NCBI GenBank assembly: GCA_016584495.1
Contig: WAID01000007.1
Location: 186,001-250,000, forward strand
Length of the DNA: 64,000 nt
Origin: Celoporthe dispersa
Lineage: Eukaryota; Ascomycota; Sordariomycetes; Diaporthales; Cryphonectriaceae
Direction of reading: 5' to 3'
The notes below the pieces were generated by a model, which made no database searches, was not told the origin of the DNA, and was given only the letters and a program-made list of their open reading frames with translations. Position numbers and translations under genes: made by a program. This document shows positions 21,060-32,456 of the stretch, piece after piece (position 1 is the stretch's first letter; each line of letters opens with the position of its first letter).

Positions 21060-24000
21060 CTAGGTCCTCCTGACCTTGTTCCAGAACCTCTTGACGACGT
21101 TCTGGTCGCCCGCCGCGGCCTCCGAGTTCCAGTGGTCCACGACGGCCCACATCTTGTCCGTGTTGCTCTCGTCGCCGGCTGCGCCCTGGCTGCTCCAGCA
21201 CGCCGTGGCCGTCTGCCCGTTGGCGAGGGCGACATCGGTACGGGTCAGCTGGGCCGACTGCGACCTGCGGCCGGGCGGGAGGTAGGCGCTCTGGCTCGCC
21301 TGGTTCCGCCACCCGTAGATCAGCTCCTCGTCGGCCCGCAGGTCGGGCCTCGTCAGCGTCATGCGCATCGTCATCTCCCGGGAGGCCGGGCTGCTCGGCG
21401 CGTGCGAGTCGCCGCTCGTCGTCGGCTTGGGGGCCATGGCGGGCGCCCGCCGGTGGCCGCTGTCGAGGTGCAGGGGGTCTGTCGAGGTCCTCACGGGGTG
21501 GTGGTGGCCCGGCAGGGGCATCAGGCCGCCCATCTGGGGCGTCCTGGGGGACTCCGGGTCGGACACGCTGCTGGCGTCGTCGTCGTTGTCGCTGAGGTCC
21601 TCGTCCTCCTCGTCGCCGTCAAAGTAGAGGAACGAGCGCATGTTCTCGGCCGAGGCTGCCGGGCTGAGCCTCTGTCTGGACTGCCGCCTCCTGTCGCCGC
21701 CCGCCGTGGAGGGCTGCTGCTGCTGCTGCGAGTCCCTGGCCGGGAAGCCGAATTGGACGGCCTCGTCGAACTTGGTCGACGACGAGAGGTATGCCCGCAG
21801 CTTCTGCCGGGCCTCGGGGTCCTGGTAGTGGGTGGCGGAGGGGTCGATGATGGATGTGGATCCCGAGTGGGCGTGCCTGCTCGAGTTCAGCACGGAGAGG
21901 GTCCGAGATAGCCGGCGCTGTGTGCTGTGCTGTGGCTGCTGCTGGGAGGCCTGTTGGTGGTGGTGGTGGTGGTGGTGCTGCTGCTGCTGCTGCTGTTGTT
22001 CGGCTGAGGAGGAGGAGGAGTAGGGAGTCTGCAGCGGCGAGGGGGGGACCTTCGGGTCTGGCCGGCCCGACAGCGAGGTGCGGCCAAAGGGGAGCTTGGA
22101 GATGGACAGGCGGCGGCGGAACGACGGCCGCCGGTTCTTGCCCGTCTGGGGGACCTCCTCGCGCAGGTTTGCGTGGTAGTCGTCCACGGCGAGCCCCAGG
22201 TCCAGGGCCCCGTCCTCGTCCAGCCACCGGATGCTGTCGTACAGGCTCTCCCTCATGGCGTCCCTGTCGACACCACGGCTGCCGCCCGCGTCGTCCTGGT
22301 TGTTGGCCATCGTGCTGGTCATGGAGTCGGGGCTGCCCGTCCTGGAGGAGAGGGTCGCCGTGGAGTGGTCGATGTCCGGGGTGGACAGGCGGTTCGCCTC
22401 GCTGCTGATGTGGGCCTGCGCGATGGCCACGCTGGCTGCGTCGAGGATGACGCTCGCCCGGAGGTGCTTGACCAGGCTGACCTGCTCCTCCCTCGTGAGC
22501 TCGGCCTTGTTGACCTTGTCCGGGTAGCTGAGGACCCACGAGTCGTCCGAGACGGCGGTGAAGTACGAGTCGCGGGACTTTGACGCGGCGGCCCAGAGGG
22601 TGTCGGGAGAGCTGAGGGCCTGGCGGTGTTTCCTGTGCTTCAGGCCGGCGGACGAAAGGTCGTAGTGGTTATAGATGCGGTCCACCTCGTCTGACTCCTG
22701 GGCGAAACGAAGCCGCTCGAGGGCCGAGAAGTACTGCAGAGGCGCGGGAGGTCAGTGAGAACGAGAGAGGGACAGAGAGAAGACGGCGGGTCGATATTGG
22801 TCTCTTCTTGGTGACGGATGATGTGAGGCAGAAAGGAGGAAGATCACTCGGGACGAGAGAGCAAGGCAGAACACAAAGAGATAGAGAGGATATAGGGCAT
22901 TGAGACCTGAGGCTGACAAGACAGAACCGACGAGTGAAGAGAGAGAGAGAGAGTATGTGTGTGTGTGTGTATGACTGTGTGTGATGGGTGAGGAGGGGGG
23001 GAGTGAGAATGAACGGCTTGGCCTCGGGCCTGGAAAACACAGAGGAGCCCAAAAAAATACATAAAAAAAAAAAAGTGGTGCGTTGTCATATGCAGAGTCC
23101 GTCGCATGCAGGAACACGGATACTACTGCCCACAGAGGTGTGTGTGCCTGCCAGGGGTATCGAGTGCATTGCATGGCTATGCCTGGAAGGCGAAGGCGCA
23201 TGGCAAGAGCAGGCATTCATTGGGCGGCTGCAACGGGGGACAGCTCCTCCTTTCTCGTCCCCTTCTTCCCCCTCCTCGCTTCTCCACCACCAACACCACC
23301 ACCACTACTGCCAAGCGCCTGTCCCAAGGCACAGCAGCAAATGATATCCCTGGCCCCATGCAGCAGCCATGGGATGTGTCGGTCCACCCCCTCCCCTGCG
23401 CAGCCAACCCGGCGACTCGACAGGAGAAGAGAGGAGAGGGTGGAGGGGTGGGAGAGAGGAGGAGAGCAGTAGCACCAAGAAGGGGGAAAAAACAAGGGAA
23501 AGAAAGAAGAAAAAAACCACAAGAAATCGCACTGCGCTGCAGCAGCCACAGCGGACATGGGCGATTTTAGTGTACCGATCATGTGCGAGAAGACGGCGGA
23601 CACACCCGACTTGGGCAGACCCAAGGACCAGCCCCGGTGTGGAGTGAGGGCAGAAGAGAATAGGACGAGAAGAGAAGAGAGAGAGGAGGGGTGGGCCTGG
23701 CTCACCATGTGCTGCTGGGCCAGGGGAGAGCAGACAAGAAAGAGTGGCCTCTCTCCTCTTGTTCCGACCGTGCGTAACGCCACAGATAAGCAAAAGCCCC
23801 CCTTTTTTGTCTTGTTGTTGTTGGTGCAGATTGAAGCAAGCAAGCACAGACGAGGAAAAAGAAGGAGGAAGAAGAAAAAAAGTGAGGGAGAATGAAGAAA
23901 AAAAAGGGAAAAAGAAAAACAAGATCAGAAGGAGGGGGGAAAAAAGAGTGAGAGAGGGGGATCTAGGTATGTAAAGAGAAAGAGCATGAGGACAGGGCTA

Positions 24001-25298
24001 CGAGCATGATGGTGATAATAATGATCGTCCTCTGGAACCATGGAAGATAGAGAGATAAATGATCTTCCCCTCTCAGGTGACGAGAGAGAGAAAAGGAAGA
24101 CAGACATCCGCCGGGCCCATCCGATCCGCAGGGAGGACTCGCTCATCAGAAGTGTGAGTTTCCTTCGACATGGCCGCTCGGTCACAACTCTCTCCCCTCT
24201 TTTTTTTTCCTTTCCTTTCCTTTTTTTTTCCTTCCCGCTCTCTCTCTCTCTCTTCTTCTTCTTCACAAATGGGGCAGGCGATGGGCGGTTCTGCATGATC
24301 GTGTTGGGAAGAGGGGGCCCACAAGGACCCGGTGGAAAGGGAACGAACGACAAGGCTCTCAGTCCAACCAGGGCCGAGAGCGAGGGAAGGGGCAGCTTGT
24401 CCACAGCAGCAGGGCACACTTCCGGGAGGAGGAACCATTGGGGAGAGGATATGGCGAATCTTCTGCCCGGCCGGGCCTAGTCCAGAAGGTGGATCACACC
24501 AAATCTCACCCCGGTTTTGGGTGGTCCAGGAACGCTTGTTCTCCCTCAGCCTGTCTCTCGCCCCGTCGCTCTGTTCTCTGTGCCCCGGTCCCGGACTGTT
24601 GGGTTCTCTCTCACACAACACACAGACACGCACCCACTACTCAAACTGACACTCCTACCACGGCCTACTAGGCCCCAGGAGGCTCAAACCCCGGACTGAA
24701 CCGCCGTCTCTGATGCGTGGTGGTCCATCTTTCTCTTCTCTCTGGCTGGTCCTGCCTCTTGTCTGAGCGGGTACTGCAGCGCCCTCTTTTCCCCCACCTG
24801 TGTGTGTGTGTGTGTGTGTGTCCGTCCGCAAGAACAATCACGGCCGCTTGGCTGGCGTTCCCAGCAGGTCTAGGCCTCGACTTGGCTGCAGACTGGCTGT
24901 GTGGAGAGAAGCTGTGTGTGGAGTACAGGGCCTTCCATGTGTGCTTCCATGCAGACCAGACAGGGGGGATGCTACATCCACCGCTGACGCTCTCCCATGG
25001 ACTGACAAGGGAGAACAGGCAGACCGACCGACAGACAGACAGGCAGGCCAATCTTTTCGGTCTGGTCTCCAGCGTCATCTCGGGCACAAGGAGCAAGAGA
25101 GGAAGAAGGCGTATGGATGGATGGGATATTTGATCAACAACAAAGCAGAAAAGAAAGGAAAAGACAAAAAGAAAAAGTAAAAAAAGGAAGAGAAATCAAG
25201 ATGACAAGGTTCAAAAGCATACCTTTCTCTGGATCGCGAGAGGCAGTGCCTCGTACTCCTCCCCTCGTGATGGACGGTGGTTGTTGTTGCGGTTGTTC

Positions 25299-25354
<56 letters not shown>

Positions 25355-25896
25355 GATCTTGTCGTCGCTGCGCCTGGCTCTCGGAGCCGTTCCGGTCCAG
25401 CAGGTCCTTCATTATGTCCCTCCTCCTCCTGCTGATACTGCTCTGGCCGTCTGCCGTTCCCGCTCCGGACCTCGTCGGCGGTGGTATCGGGGTCATCTTG
25501 CCCAGGTGGTTGCTCACGCTGTCCACATATGTGGCGTCCTCGCTCTCCCTCGGCATCTGATAGTGATGCTCCACCACTGCGGCCCAGTCGGGATCACCAG
25601 CCTCCCTCCCCTGCTGGCGCCTGCAGCCTCGATGGCCTGTTGTTGTTGCTGTTGTTGTTGTTGTTGTTGCTGCTGTTGTGCCGGCTGGCCGCTGCTGCCC
25701 CCTTTCTTGGTCCAGAAGAGGAGCGGACTTGGCGACCTCGACGAGGAGGCGTTGTGGCCGCCCGTCCGGGGTGCTGACCTCGGCCTCCACGACGCGTTCT
25801 TCATGTTGGTGCTGCAGCCGCTGCCGTCTGTTGCTGCTGCCGGTGGCCCGTGGGAGGTGGAAGGGGGCGGGTAGTCTGGCGGGCTCAACCTCGACG

Positions 25897-25933
<37 letters not shown>

Positions 25934-25963
25934 ACCGGCGAACTCGGCGGGCTTAGACACCAT
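21060..25963 (-). CDS. Fungal low-complexity protein of unknown function, two exons around a 2.5 kb intron
   Basis: I do not recognise a functional domain. Exon 1 (25963-25223) starts MVSKPAEFAGSS, is Ser/Pro-rich, and has a Q14 run near residue 115 and a Q-run of about 20 near residue 210 around a better-ordered part (DWAAVVEHHYQ, YVDSVSNHLGKM). Exon 2 (22733-21060) opens with YFSALERLRFAQESDEVDRI and continues through a basic Ser-rich region, a Q7H7 run near residue 490, an acidic patch (DGDEEDEDLSDNDDD) and a C-terminus VVKRFWNKVRRT. Two indels are needed in exon 1: one missing G at C4 25608-25611 (+) and one extra at C4 25261-25264. With the second corrected, EEYEALPLAIQRK is spliced in phase 0 to YFSALERLRF. 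Total 804 residues. The join is an inference from phase, splice sites (GTATGC; CTGAC...CTGCAG) and sense. A cytoplasmic regulatory or scaffold role would be guesswork. Confidence 0.65.
22734..25222 (-). other. 2,489-base intron of the unknown gene at 21060-25963
   Basis: The donor GTATGC (25222 down) and an acceptor with CTGAC 19 bases upstream of CTGCAG are both good. No exon-like segment, tRNA or nested gene is evident inside; it is rich in purine/pyrimidine tracts, (GT)n at 22956-22972 and 24801-24820, and poly-T tracts. Typical introns in this window are 65-154 bases. Confidence 0.6.
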
Positions 25964-28900
25964 CGTCGGCGCCAGATTGACCGAGCCACTCCTCTCACCC
26001 GGGGAGGGAGAGGGTCGACGTGATATATGTTGAGGATTGTGAGGAGGGCCGAGGGACAGGATATGCCGACAGAGGCCTCGACCGACCGACGGTTTGTGTA
26101 TACGAGCAGGAAAAGGGGGGGCGTCGGTCTGTTCGGTCCAGCAAGCTGTGTTTTAGGTTTGCTGCTGGATATCGTTCGGGTCGTCTGGTCGATCGACGAT
26201 GTCCTGTCTAACGTGTTTGTTCGTTCTTCCAAAGTCCTCCTGGGCTGCTGCTGCTGCTGCTTCTGCTGCTAATGATGATGGTCTCGACGACACCAGCGTT
26301 GAGTCTTCTTCCTGGAATCCTCTGTCTGTTCGTGGGTAAAGTAGCCGTCCTGTTCTCCGGTTCCTCGCGGCGGCGTTTTTCTTTTCTGCAGATAGTACCT
26401 GGCTCGTAGATCCTGCCCAGGGCGATATCCGGTGTGGTTTCAGGTGTATCTCTGTCGAGAATTAAACTTTCTCAGAAAAGAGAGCACAAAGAGACACACA
26501 CACACACATACACATACACACACATGCACATGCACATGCACACACAGACATGTGGTGGTAGTGGTGATGGACGGAAGAGAGGGGGGGCGCAAGAGGGAAA
26601 GGGAACGGCGGCGGGTCCGGATCAGCATGTAGATCTGGATCTCGAGTTGCTTTTGATTCACCGCCGGAAAACGATCTCATCAACAAAGAGAGCAGGACAG
26701 GACCCGGGACCAGTGACAGTGACAAGGCCACCCTCCACCACCAGACCCTTCCCCCAAGGATCTCCACGGTAGTCGGGAAATAGGCGCGCAGGCTTTTTGC
26801 CCTGGGGTGGGTGCGTGCTGGGGGGTGGAGTGAGCGGACGTGACGTGGTGGTACCTGCATGTGAGCCCAGTCAAGAGTGGGGGGGCCCAGACGCCGTCGC
26901 CGAACCAGGCGCGTCCCCTTGAAGCGGAATTATAAAGAGAAAAAAAAAATTGATTGAATAAAAAAAAACAAATAAAGAGGGCTTTCTTGGGATGGACAGG
27001 CAAGCATGGCTTGCTGAAACTCCAGGGCTTGGATACTAGTGTACACATCTACAGGGATCCAATCTGGCAATGGCTTGGGCTCGATTTTCCCTTCTGAATG
27101 AAGAGGTTGCATTCGCCAGTCCGCTCCGTGGGTCTCCTCTGTGGAGTCGTCCCTGGGACGGGGTCGCTGTCTCTGGGCGCTGAAGACTAGACTCGGAAGA
27201 GAATGGGGGTGGAGGAAGAGGAAGAGGAGGAGGAGGCGGAGGAGGAACCTTTTTTTTCTCTCTCTCTTCTCTCTCTTCTTCTTCACGACAAGAGCAGAGA
27301 GGCATGCGACACGGCAAGGGGTGGGTAGGTTGGGATTCGCTGATCGGTTCGTTGGTTTTGGTCGGGCCCCCGGGGCCTGAGCCTGGTCGTGCGTGCGTGC
27401 GTGCCTGCGGACAAGGCCAGGCGGGCGCCTTTTCTCGCCGGCCCACTCCCGCTTCCTTCGTGTTTACATAGGCTACGTGGTGCCAGTAAGAGGTCGTGTT
27501 TCTCTCCTCCAACAAGAACAGGAACGGAATCCCCAGACAAGACGGCGGGCAAATACTGAGTCGGATGGCTGGGCCGAGAGGGGAGGGAAGGGAGAGAGAG
27601 AGAGAGAGAGAGAGAGAGCTACGGGTTTTTGTCCTGACTGATCCAGGAAGAAGAGAAAGATCGCTGTCCAGGATAACAGGGAAAAAGTCGATCCTCCTTC
27701 ATGGGAACCACCGTGCGTCGTCTTCAGGGAGATTCCAGGTGTGGGAGAGACAGATTGTGTGTGTGTGAGAGAGAGAGAGAGGCTGAAAAAGAGAGAGAGT
27801 GTGTGTGTGTGTCCAGGTTTCCGCTCCTCATAGCCCGCCCGTAGAAAAAAGGCTTGTTCACGACCTGGACCCTGTTGGACAACACTCGCCCGATCGCTCG
27901 GACACGGAGTAGTTTTCGCTCGTAAAAAAGTTGGGAATAGTAAGATAGACTCCGGCCCAGCCGTGGTTTGGGTTGCCAAGAAAGTGTTGCGGCAGACCGT
28001 GTGTGGGCTGGTGCTGCTCACTTGTTGATCTGTTTCTTTTTTTTTTTTTTTTCCGTCTCTTTTTTTTTTTTTTTTTTTAACTTGAAACGAGACACAGGAA
28101 AGGATAGACAAGACAAATGGACAGAAAGGCTTGCAAGCCTCAAGTCAGTGCAAATCTCCCGAGAGAGAGACACACACACAAGAGAATTTCGAAGAGACAG
28201 GGGCCGTGTCACCGGGGTAGTGAACAGCTCGAGAGAACAGCGCGCCAGGTTCCTGAGGGTTCACACACACACACTCTCTCTCTCTCAAAGAGAAAAAATC
28301 AAGTATTGCTTCATGTATCTGGAACAGGAACAGGACTAGATGAGGTATGGTATAATCTTTGAATGCAGATTGTTGCCCGTTTCACAGCTTGCGCCCGGCC
28401 GTGCCACAGGCGAGAGCCTGCAAACTGCCGATGATCATCAACACGAGAGGGAAAAGGTCAAGAGTCACGAGCCACAGGCCTGACTCTGCTCTGCTCCCCA
28501 GCCAAGTAGGGATTCTGTCGTCGTTGTCGTTACAGTCACACACACACAGACACACACCCTCATGTTAGAAGGAGTTGAAACTCCGGCACTTGGATGCAGG
28601 AGAGTAACAACGCGCCCTTGGACAGCGTCACATTCCACATGATGTCTTGCACACCCCGTGGGACGCAGTGCAACCCTATGCTATTGTATGGCGCTTGAGA
28701 ACGAGAGTTGTGACAATAGTGTACCACCAACTAATTAATGCATATCTTAGTGCAGAGCACTGCAGGCCAGTGGTGGTGATCTCTTGGGCCGGGGAGCTAG
28801 CACTGCCCTACGGCGGGAATCATCATCCACTACCACCACCTGAAACTGGCCCTGCTAGGGGTGTATGTATAGGTGTGCAGGCGTGCGTGTGTGTGTGTGT

Positions 28901-30193
28901 GTGTGGTCCCACAGCGGAAAACTCACACCCCCTGGTCCTCCCCGATTCCAACAGGGCCTCGATGGAACTTTCCATACAGGACGGGAGAGAGAGAGAGGAG
29001 GACGAGAAAATAAGACGGAGCTGCCCCAAGGGAACTAGGCAGCTGCTCTCTCTGTCCCCTGGGCCTGGGACCAGGCCCCCGAAAAAAGCAGCTGTGGAAA
29101 GGATTCGGGACTTCGCCGCGGCGCCAGCCCACTGGAGCTCCAGGGCCGACCCCACCGCCAGTGCTACCCCAGCGGCTTGGACCCTTTTCTCGAGGAGGAA
29201 GAGGTCTCGGTGGAGAGGGGGCAAGGGCAAGGGGAGGAGGAGGGAAATAGACCAGGGGAAAAGAGAGAGAGAAAGAGAGAGAGGGAGAGAGGTCTCGAGG
29301 CAGAGAGGCGGAGAACAGGGCCTGGTGATTCGCTGGGGAACGGCTGTGGCTTGCTTGCTGCTTGCCTCGAACAGGCCCCAGTCCCATAGAGGAGGACGAG
29401 GAGGAGGGGCGTCTGGAGCCGTTCCACATCAGAACAGAGACGAGAGCCGTCACTGGCTCACACGTGCTGGTGCCGGTCTGTCCCTGGATGCTGGGGCCCC
29501 CTCGAACACGGTCGTGATTCGATAGTAATTAATTAGGCCATGGACCATCAAACCAATGTGATAGTGGCGTACAGGGATTGGGCGACGCGGCTGTGCGACT
29601 CAACCGTGCGTGATAGATAGATGGGCTCGCAAGCATGGCTCATCGGGGTCCGAGGAAGGGTGAGACGATCACCAGGGAACCGCCGGGCGCGCAGCTGTGT
29701 GTTTGTCCTGGGTCGAGAGGGTGAGAAGGAGAAAAAGAGAAGCCAGGCACGCAACAAAGTCTGTGCTGGGCTGTCAGCGCGCACTCCTTGGTCCCCGCAG
29801 GCCAGACCCGAATCAGGACATGAAAGTCGAATCTCGATATACATACAAGGAAGAATCGGGCAGGCAGAAACGCCCAGTCGGTGAGATGTTTGGAGGCAAG
29901 GTTCCTTTTTTTTTTCTTTTTTTTTCTCCAGGAACAGAAGCTCACCCACCCACTACTGGAACCGTGCTGTACCGATGCCGTGTGCCTCTTCTCTCTCTGA
30001 TGATCCAAGACGCAGACCACCGAAAGGGACTGTACTTTTAATGTGCGTGGCACGCCGACGTTGCATGGTGACGATTTTTTCTTCTTCTTCTGGTTTGTTA
30101 TTATTGTTTTTCTCACCGATGTCTCATTCTGTCTTATTATGATTATTATTATCATTATGATTACTCACCAATGTCTCGTCTGTTTATGCAAGC

Positions 30194-30207
30194 TTCGACG
30201 CGTCGAA
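30194..30207. promoter_or_regulatory. 14-bp perfect palindrome containing an ACGCGT (MCB) core
   Basis: TTCGACGCGTCGAA reads the same on both strands; its centre is the MCB element bound by MBF-type (Swi6/Mbp1) G1/S regulators. It lies 4.2 kb upstream of the nearest downstream start (25963), so a regulatory role is speculative. Confidence 0.2.
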
Positions 30208-31772
30208 CGAGCCCGACCTTCTAGAAAAAGAGCCCGGATCAATTTCCGGGGCGCATAGCCGCAGAAATACCCAATACCACGGTAGCACTCAGAGAGATGG
30301 CGCGATGGGGTCCTGCAGCCAGCTAACTCTTCAGGAAAGTGTGCATCTATGTATGAAACAAGAGCACTTTATTTTTTCTATTATTTACACATCTTGTGTA
30401 ATGATGTGTGTGTGTGTGTGTGCGTGCGAGGCGGCCAGGCCGAACAACAAAGGCGAGATAATTCTTGACAGCCCTTTTCCGCGCCTACCATGACCGGAAT
30501 CTCATCATGATGATCAGTGGTCTGCAGAGCAACGTCAACGCCAACGCAGGTACCATTCGGAAGATTTTGGGTTTCCCCTGAAATCTCATCGGGGGAGCGT
30601 GGATCTCTTCTTCCCTTGCGCGAGCACACACACACCCAGGAATGCGCCATGAGAGCTTTGTGGCGGTGGGCCAGCCAGTGAACCGAGTGCCCGAGAGCGT
30701 TCAGCGGTCCTGGGATCGACTGACGACGCCAGCACTCTATGTGACGTTCGTTTGAGCCGATCCCTGGAGGTGGCAGTGCTTGTCTTGTGTGTCTTCAATC
30801 TTCTTCAGGCCCATGTCTGTCCGTCTGTCTGTATTTATTTGGGGGAGGAGAGAAACAGGGGACGGTGGGTTGGTTTTGGGACATGCCAGAAGAAGACATC
30901 CTCGCCGGCCACGGGAGTGAGTGGTTGTCCTGTACCGGGCTGTCGATCTAGAGTGCATTCCCAAGCAGAGAGGCCAGGATCGCACCGTGGACTGGTCTTT
31001 CGCTTGACCTAACAGAGAGAGAAGAGAGAGATTTGGGCCTTCCCCACTCCCCACGACAGTACCACGGGATCCATTATTACAGCCAGACCGGCATCTCCGA
31101 CGATTTCAACTGCCGCAAAGATAACTGTGATCGTCCACATGTCCGTCATTCTACGACATTACCACAATACATCCGTCGCTGTATGTACAAGAAGTAGATC
31201 CCCACATCCCCGTTTTGTTGTTGTTGTTGTTGTTGTCGTCAGAATTGTGTCGACAAAGTCTTGCCCTTCCTCGGGCCTCACCCACACACATCAGCCGAAG
31301 CAAGGCACAACAGGTCTGCACCAGAAGAGACAACACAAACGTACTATGGCACACAAGATGGACAATCTCGTTCGGGCAACCCGGGATCCTCCATCCCGAC
31401 ACGACCTCGTGTCATTCGATGATCGCCCGCCAGGCTTATTTCGACCACCCATTTCATTCTTTGCTCGGCAACACGAACGCGGTTGTCGCTCTGGACGGGA
31501 GGAGAGGGGGGGCTGGCTCGGTACGTACCTCTCTCTCTCTTTCTCTCTTGTTAGTCTGTTGTCATCCATCCACACACGCGCAAGCGACGTAGAAAGAACA
31601 AGAGCGGTGATGATGTATGTATGTGACCAGGGGCCAGCAACAGCGAGAGCCCAGCAGGGTAGGCCAGGCCAGGCTCCCCGGAGCTCAGCAGGTTTCAGTT
31701 ATGGAGGAGAGAGAGGCCTAGAGAGGGAGCCACGAGGGCCCTTGACAACCCTGAACCTTTTTCCTGTATTTT

Positions 31773-31773
31773 T

Positions 31774-31804
<31 letters not shown>
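31773..31804. repeat. (TTTA)8 tetranucleotide repeat
   Basis: Eight perfect TTTA units preceded by extra T and followed by TTTG. It is the most AT-rich tract of the gene-free region. Confidence 0.92.
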
Positions 31805-32456
31805 TTTGCATGCCAAGTCATGATTGTCGCAATATCCCTGCCGAGATTTCCCTCCTCGTGTCAGGGTGAGTATCTCCAGGGGCTTTGACTCGTAGGAGGA
31901 AAGAAAACCAGGACGGGTGTGCCCAGATTGATTATTATTCACAAGGAAATGATGATGGCGCGGTTGAATTGCTGATGGCTCTCCTCCCACCCACCCCCGT
32001 TCCCTCCCACCATGGGCTGGCTGTGTGCATGATTTGCTGTAATGTGTGGATTGCACATGTTCCGTGGTACTATGGTCTTTATGGGATCATGGTAATATAG
32101 AAAAGTTGCCTGCAAGGCAGATTGCTTGGATCCTGCCATGACTGTTAATGACAGGCAGCCTTACGTATTGGACAGGGAGGCCCAGGGTTGAGAGGGCCAC
32201 AAGGCTGGCCAATCATCTTACATCGTTCCGATAAAGAAAGATGCCGTCCGCCAAGAACAACAGTCGAGGTACAGCACTGCTTCGTCTTACCAGGCAGGTC
32301 TCTGTTCATAAAGTCATTGCTCAGCAGACTCGTGCGCCTTTCGACCAGATCTGACGGATCATTACCAGGGCCTTGGGGTGGACATTTCCCGGACAGACGG
32401 ACGGGGGATACACATGAGTGAAACCATGGCAGATACGCCTCCACGGCGAGTATGGG

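Larger units (their letters stand above)
25964..32456. other. 6.5 kb gene-free region upstream of the unknown gene
   Basis: The region separates the start of the unknown gene from the stop of the aminomutase gene, both on the - strand. It is a mosaic of microsatellites: CTG triplets 26241-26268, (CA)n 26490-26550, (GA)n 27593-27618, two T runs at 28037-28052 and 28060-28078, (GT)n 28880-28902 and 30405-30421, and (TTTA)n at 31773. The longest + strand ORF (28647-29525, 292 codons) is simple sequence without a domain. I see no gene; a long promoter or leader is the default reading. Confidence 0.5.

Noticed and set aside
28647..29525. 292-codon + strand ORF
   Set aside because: It translates (GT)n and (GA)n tracts into Cys-Val and Arg-Glu runs and has no family resemblance.
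31127..31888. 253-codon + strand ORF
   Set aside because: It passes through a GTT repeat as poly-Val and the TTTA repeat as FIYL repeats; no conserved motif.
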